Part shown: positions 60,802 to 64,000 of the stretch, piece by piece
Layout: every line of letters begins with the position of its first letter
Numbering within the stretch: the stretch's first letter is position 1
Source: Solimonas variicoloris DSM 15731
Lineage (GTDB): Bacteria > Pseudomonadota > Gammaproteobacteria > Nevskiales > Nevskiaceae
Direction: 5' to 3'
NCBI RefSeq assembly: GCF_000382285.1
Contig: NZ_KB907927.1
Location: 1-64,000, forward strand
Length of the DNA: 64,000 nt
Position numbers and translations under genes: made by a program
The notes under the pieces: model-generated
What the model saw: only the letters and a program-made list of their open reading frames with translations
What the model was told of the DNA's origin: nothing
Databases searched by the model: none

Positions 60802-61498
60802 GATGCCGCGATCCGAGGCGCCGCTCGCTGTAGCGTGTCAGCAGGTGGCTGGAGAACAGGGCGACGAAGGCAAGGGCGATCGACAGCGCGGCGAGCCGCG
60901 CCGCGCCGGCTTCGCCGCCGGGCACGTGCAGGTAGGAGTAGATCGCCAGCGGCACGGTGCGCGTCTCGCCGGGAATGTTGCCGACGAAGGCCATCGTCGC
61001 GCCGAACTCGCCGAGCGCACGCGAGAAGCACAGCAGCGCGCCGGCGAAGATGCCGGGCAGCGCCAGCGGCAGGCTGATCGTCGCGAACACGCGCCAGGGG
61101 CCGGCGCCGAGCGTGGCCGCCGCCTGTTCGAGGCGACTGTCGATCATCTGGAAGGCCAGGCGCACCGGCTGCACCATCAGCGGGAAAGCCATCGTCGCCG
61201 ACGCCAGCACCGCGCCTTTCCAGTTGAACGCGAACTCGAGGCCGAAATGCCGCGACAGCCAGCCGCCGAAGGCGCCCTGCGTGCCGAACAGCAGCAGCAG
61301 CAGATAGCCGGGCACGACCGGCGGCAACACCATCGGCAACTGCACCAGCGTCTCGACCAGCAGCTTGCCGCGGAAGCGGCGCCGCGCCAGCAGCCAGGCG
61401 ACGGCGATGCCGAGCGGCAGGCTGACGAGCATGCAGCACAGTGCGATCTTCGCCGAGAGCCACAGCGCGGTCAGCTCGTCGGCGTTCAGCATCGGCAT
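60788..61498 (-). CDS. modB: Molybdate ABC transporter permease
   Basis: The product is a 236-residue membrane protein with five to six helices. The cytoplasmic EAA loop, which docks to ModC, is seen as QAAATLGAGPWRVFATISLPLALPGIFAG. LPMVLPPVVPGYLLLLLFG is the usual ModB block before it. It follows modA by 34 bases and overlaps modC. Confidence 0.95.
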   Translation of the reverse strand: MPMLNADELTALWLSAKIALCCMLVSLPLGIAVAWLLARRRFRGKLLVETLVQLPMVLPPVVPGYLLLLLFGTQGAFGGWLSRHFGLEFAFNWKGAVLASATMAFPLMVQPVRLAFQMIDSRLEQAAATLGAGPWRVFATISLPLALPGIFAGALLCFSRALGEFGATMAFVGNIPGETRTVPLAIYSYLHVPGGEAGAARLAALSIALAFVALFSSHLLTRYSERRLGSRHRADA

Positions 61499-61532
61499 GG
61501 CGCCGGCGCCGCGCGCGCTGCGGGTTCCGGGG

Positions 61533-62288
61533 TCACGGCGCGCGCAGTGTTGTGAAGCCGTAGCGGGCGAACACTTCGGCCGCCGCCGGGGTGCGCAGGT
61601 AGTCGAGGAAGGCGCGCGCCGCCGGCGCGGCGCTGCCGACGGCGGCGGCCGGATAGACGACCGGCGCGTGCGTGGCCTCGGGGAAGGCGCCGATGATTTC
61701 GACGTCCGGACTGATCGCGGCGTCGCTGCGGTAGACGATGCCGGCCGGGCATTCGCCGCGGGCGACGAAGGCGAGCGCGGCGCGCACGTCGTCGGTGCCG
61801 ACGAGGCGCGGCCGGATGGCGTCCCACCAGCCGAGCCGGCTCAGCGCGTCCTGCGCGTAGATGCCGACCGGCACGACGCCGGGCTCGCCGGTGCAGAGCC
61901 GGCCCTTGAAGGCGTCGGCGAAGGCGAAGCCCGGCTCGAAACGCACGGCGAAGCCGCGTCCGCGTGGTGCGATCAGCACCAGCGCGTTGCCGAGCAGATC
62001 GAACGGCGCGTCGCGGGCGACGCGGCCGCGCTCGACCAGGTAGTCCATCCACTTGCGGTCGGCGGAGATGAAGACGTCGGCCGGCGCGCCGGCCTCGATC
62101 TGCTTGGCCAGCGTCGACGAGGCGGCGAACACCGGCTTGACGCTCGCGCCGTCGTAGCGCCGGGCGAGCTCGCCGATCGCGTCGGTGAGGCTGGCGGCGG
62201 CGTAGACGCGCAGCGCCTCGGCCTGTGCGTTCGCGGCAACGACGGACAGCAACAGCGCGGCGAGCGCGCGGGCAAGGCAACGGGGCAT
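61533..62288 (-). CDS. modA: Molybdate-binding periplasmic protein
   Basis: The product is 251 residues with a signal peptide (LARALAALLLSVVAANAQA). Segments LRVYAAASLTDAIGELARRYDG, VFAASSTLAKQIEAGAPADVFISADRKWMDYL and VARGECPAGIVYRSDA carry the oxyanion-binding Ser/Tyr/backbone sites of the family. It captures molybdate for ModB/ModC. It is first in the operon and starts 18 bases after the ModE operator. Confidence 0.95.
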   Translation of the reverse strand: MPRCLARALAALLLSVVAANAQAEALRVYAAASLTDAIGELARRYDGASVKPVFAASSTLAKQIEAGAPADVFISADRKWMDYLVERGRVARDAPFDLLGNALVLIAPRGRGFAVRFEPGFAFADAFKGRLCTGEPGVVPVGIYAQDALSRLGWWDAIRPRLVGTDDVRAALAFVARGECPAGIVYRSDAAISPDVEIIGAFPEATHAPVVYPAAAVGSAAPAARAFLDYLRTPAAAEVFARYGFTTLRAP

Positions 62289-62305
62289 GGCGGCAACCGG
62301 TGGAA

Positions 62306-62329
62306 CGTTATGTATGGTTCTACATAACG
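62306..62329 (-). promoter_or_regulatory. ModE operator upstream of modA
   Basis: A perfect inverted repeat CGTTATGTA-N6-TACATAACG closely fits the ModE consensus (CGTTATATA-N6-TATATAACG type). It sits 18 bases before the modA start codon, where bound ModE-molybdate would block the promoter or early transcript. It is also strikingly AT-rich for this genome. Confidence 0.9.
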
Positions 62330-62366
62330 AAGGCGAGCGTCAACCGCATGACGCCGCGCCGCACGG

Positions 62367-62501
62367 CTACGCCGCGAGCGCGCGCACGGCCTTGGCGGCC
62401 ACCGCGGCGCGGTTGTCGACGCCGAGCTGCTCGAGGATCTGTCCGAGATGCTTGTTCACCGTGCGCCGACTGAGGCCGACGAGCTCGCTGCGAAAGCGTC
62501 C
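62367..62501 (-). pseudogene. Remnant of a LuxR-type HTH regulator
   Basis: On the minus strand, 45 codons end in a stop at 62367. They encode the second half of a LuxR DNA-binding domain: VGLSRRTVNKHLGQILEQLGV followed by DNRAAVAAKAVRALAA, matching the recognition helix and dimer helix. The first half (LTPRE.EVL..) is absent, and the same frame is closed by a stop at 62544. Fragments in the other two frames up to about 62750 (for example DTVPVVVDAADSLDHAGV) suggest a frameshifted gene. The 570-base gap between modA and hupE otherwise holds only the ModE operator. Confidence 0.6.
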
Positions 62502-62860
62502 ATGCCCGGCGTCACGCCGTCGGTGGAATCGGCTCCGGCGCGATCAGCTCCACGTGGCCCGGCGCACGCTCGCCGTCGCTCGCGAGCAGTGCAGTGACGC
62601 CGGCGTGGTCGAGCGAGTCCGCCGCGTCGACGACGACCGGCACCGTATCGCGCTGCCGGTTCTGTCGATCTCCATTCTTCTCTCGATCCTGGCGATGCCG
62701 AGCCGACTTTCGAGGTGACGCGACGGGGCTCGGCGCTGCGGCGGCGCATGCACCTGTCCCGGCGCGACTCGCAGACGATGCGTTGGCGTTGGGGTTGGCA
62801 TCGCGCCGCCGCTGACGCTGCGCCTTGAGCTCGGCGCGCTCGCGCGGGGCTGCGTTCACC

Positions 62861-63447
62861 TCACGCCGCAAGTCCTCCGCCCAGCGCCAGCAGCAGGCCG
62901 CCGGCCGCGGCGGCGGCGCCGGCGGCGCGCGTCAGTGCCGGCCGGGCGTAGCGCGCAGCGACGAGATAGCCGACGCCATGCAGGACTGCGCTCGCCAGCA
63001 GCAGGCCGGCGACGTAGGCGAGCGGCAGCGCCGTGCCGGGCATCTCGCTGCCGTGCGCGGCACCGTGGAAGCACGCGAACGCGCCGCTCAGCGTCGCCGC
63101 CGCGGCCGTGGGCAGGCGACCGGCGAGCGCGACCAGCAGGCCGAGCACCAGCAGCGAGGCGGCGATGCCGCTTTCGATCGCCGGCGGCGCCCAGCCGGCG
63201 ACGGCGAGTGCGCTGCCGGTGCCGCTGAGCGCGACGAACGCGGCCGGCACCAGCCAGCGGCCGTGACCGCCGAGCTGCGCGGCCCAGACGCCGATCATCA
63301 GCATCGCCGCGAGGTGGTCGAGACCGAGCAGCGGATGCAGCAGACCGGCCGCGAGCCCGGCGTCGCCGGCATGGCCGGGATGTGCGAACGCGGCGGCCGG
63401 GGCGAGCAGGCCGAGCGTGGCGAGTGACTTGGCAGCGTGACGGTGCA

Positions 63448-63448
<1 letters not shown>
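62861..63448 (-). CDS. HupE/UreJ-family membrane protein
   Basis: The product is 195 residues with a signal-like N-terminus (LATLGLLAPAAAFA) followed by the family's metal-type motif HPGHAGDAGLAAGLLHPLLGLDHLAAML and about six membrane helices (e.g. FACFHGAAHGSEMPG between two of them). HupE/UreJ proteins are thought to import nickel or another metal for hydrogenase or urease. The adjacent, overlapping ureG points to urease. The start overlaps the ureG stop by one base. Confidence 0.92.

Positions 63449-64000
<552 letters not shown>

Overview
The window is a GC-rich chromosomal stretch of a Gram-negative bacterium, most likely a gammaproteobacterium. The reasons are a PhoP/PhoQ-type two-component pair, PpsA with a divergent PpsR, Orn, a PspF/PspABC envelope-stress locus, sigma-54 promoters, an OmpA-family porin and RND/DUF1329 transport genes. 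The mix resembles Nevskiales/Solimonas-like organisms, but that placement is inference from gene content only. One short stretch (about 279-1480) is visibly poorer in G+C and looks acquired.

Layout. 1-1500: the end of an IS3-family element inserted in an OLD-family ATPase/nuclease gene, a probable remnant of a defence locus. 1.6-11.3 kb: a TolB-like propeller protein, a small cytochrome c, a YddA/SbmA-type ABC protein with a degenerate ATPase domain, and a two-gene carbohydrate module (GH94-type phosphorylase-like protein plus discoidin/six-hairpin glycosidase-like protein). 11.4-11.6 kb: tRNA-Ala(GGC) and tRNA-Glu(TTC). 11.7-22.5 kb: housekeeping genes (single-domain response regulator, RNase T2, ppsA/ppsR, PhoD-type phosphatase, recR, phhB, orn, phoPQ-like pair with a PepSY protein). 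22.7-27.2 kb: a DUF1329 protein, an RND exporter and a TetR regulator. 27.3-30.5 kb: a phage-shock-protein operon with a sigma-54 promoter and a divergent pspF.

30.5-62.3 kb is dominated by nitrate assimilation and molybdenum. nasT-nasS (30.7-32.6 kb) encode a nitrate-sensing antitermination pair. A nitrate/nitrite transporter, nirB, a NirD-reductase fusion and nasA (45.9-54.2 kb) form the assimilatory pathway. They run directly into molybdenum-cofactor genes (mobA, moaA, moaD, yjdM, moaE, moaCB, moeA) and modE, with modABC converging on modE. Both nasT and the transporter gene have a sigma-54 promoter followed at once by RNA hairpins with the hexaloop pattern (A at loop position 1, G at position 4) that ANTAR proteins such as NasT bind. 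A clear ModE operator precedes modA. Nitrogen status, nitrate and molybdate therefore appear to be wired together.

Between the two nitrate loci lie an operon of periplasmic TPR proteins (32.8-38.4 kb) and an opposite-strand cluster (38.4-43.1 kb) with ApbE, an EF-hand protein, a PepSY membrane protein, an FMN-binding protein, an exported truncated haemoglobin and a DUF3034 protein. This looks like an extracytoplasmic flavin/haem redox system. It is followed by a 945-base gap holding two oppositely oriented terminators and by an OmpA-family porin fused to a cupredoxin. The window ends with a decayed LuxR-type regulator, hupE/ureJ and the start-truncated ureG of a urease locus.
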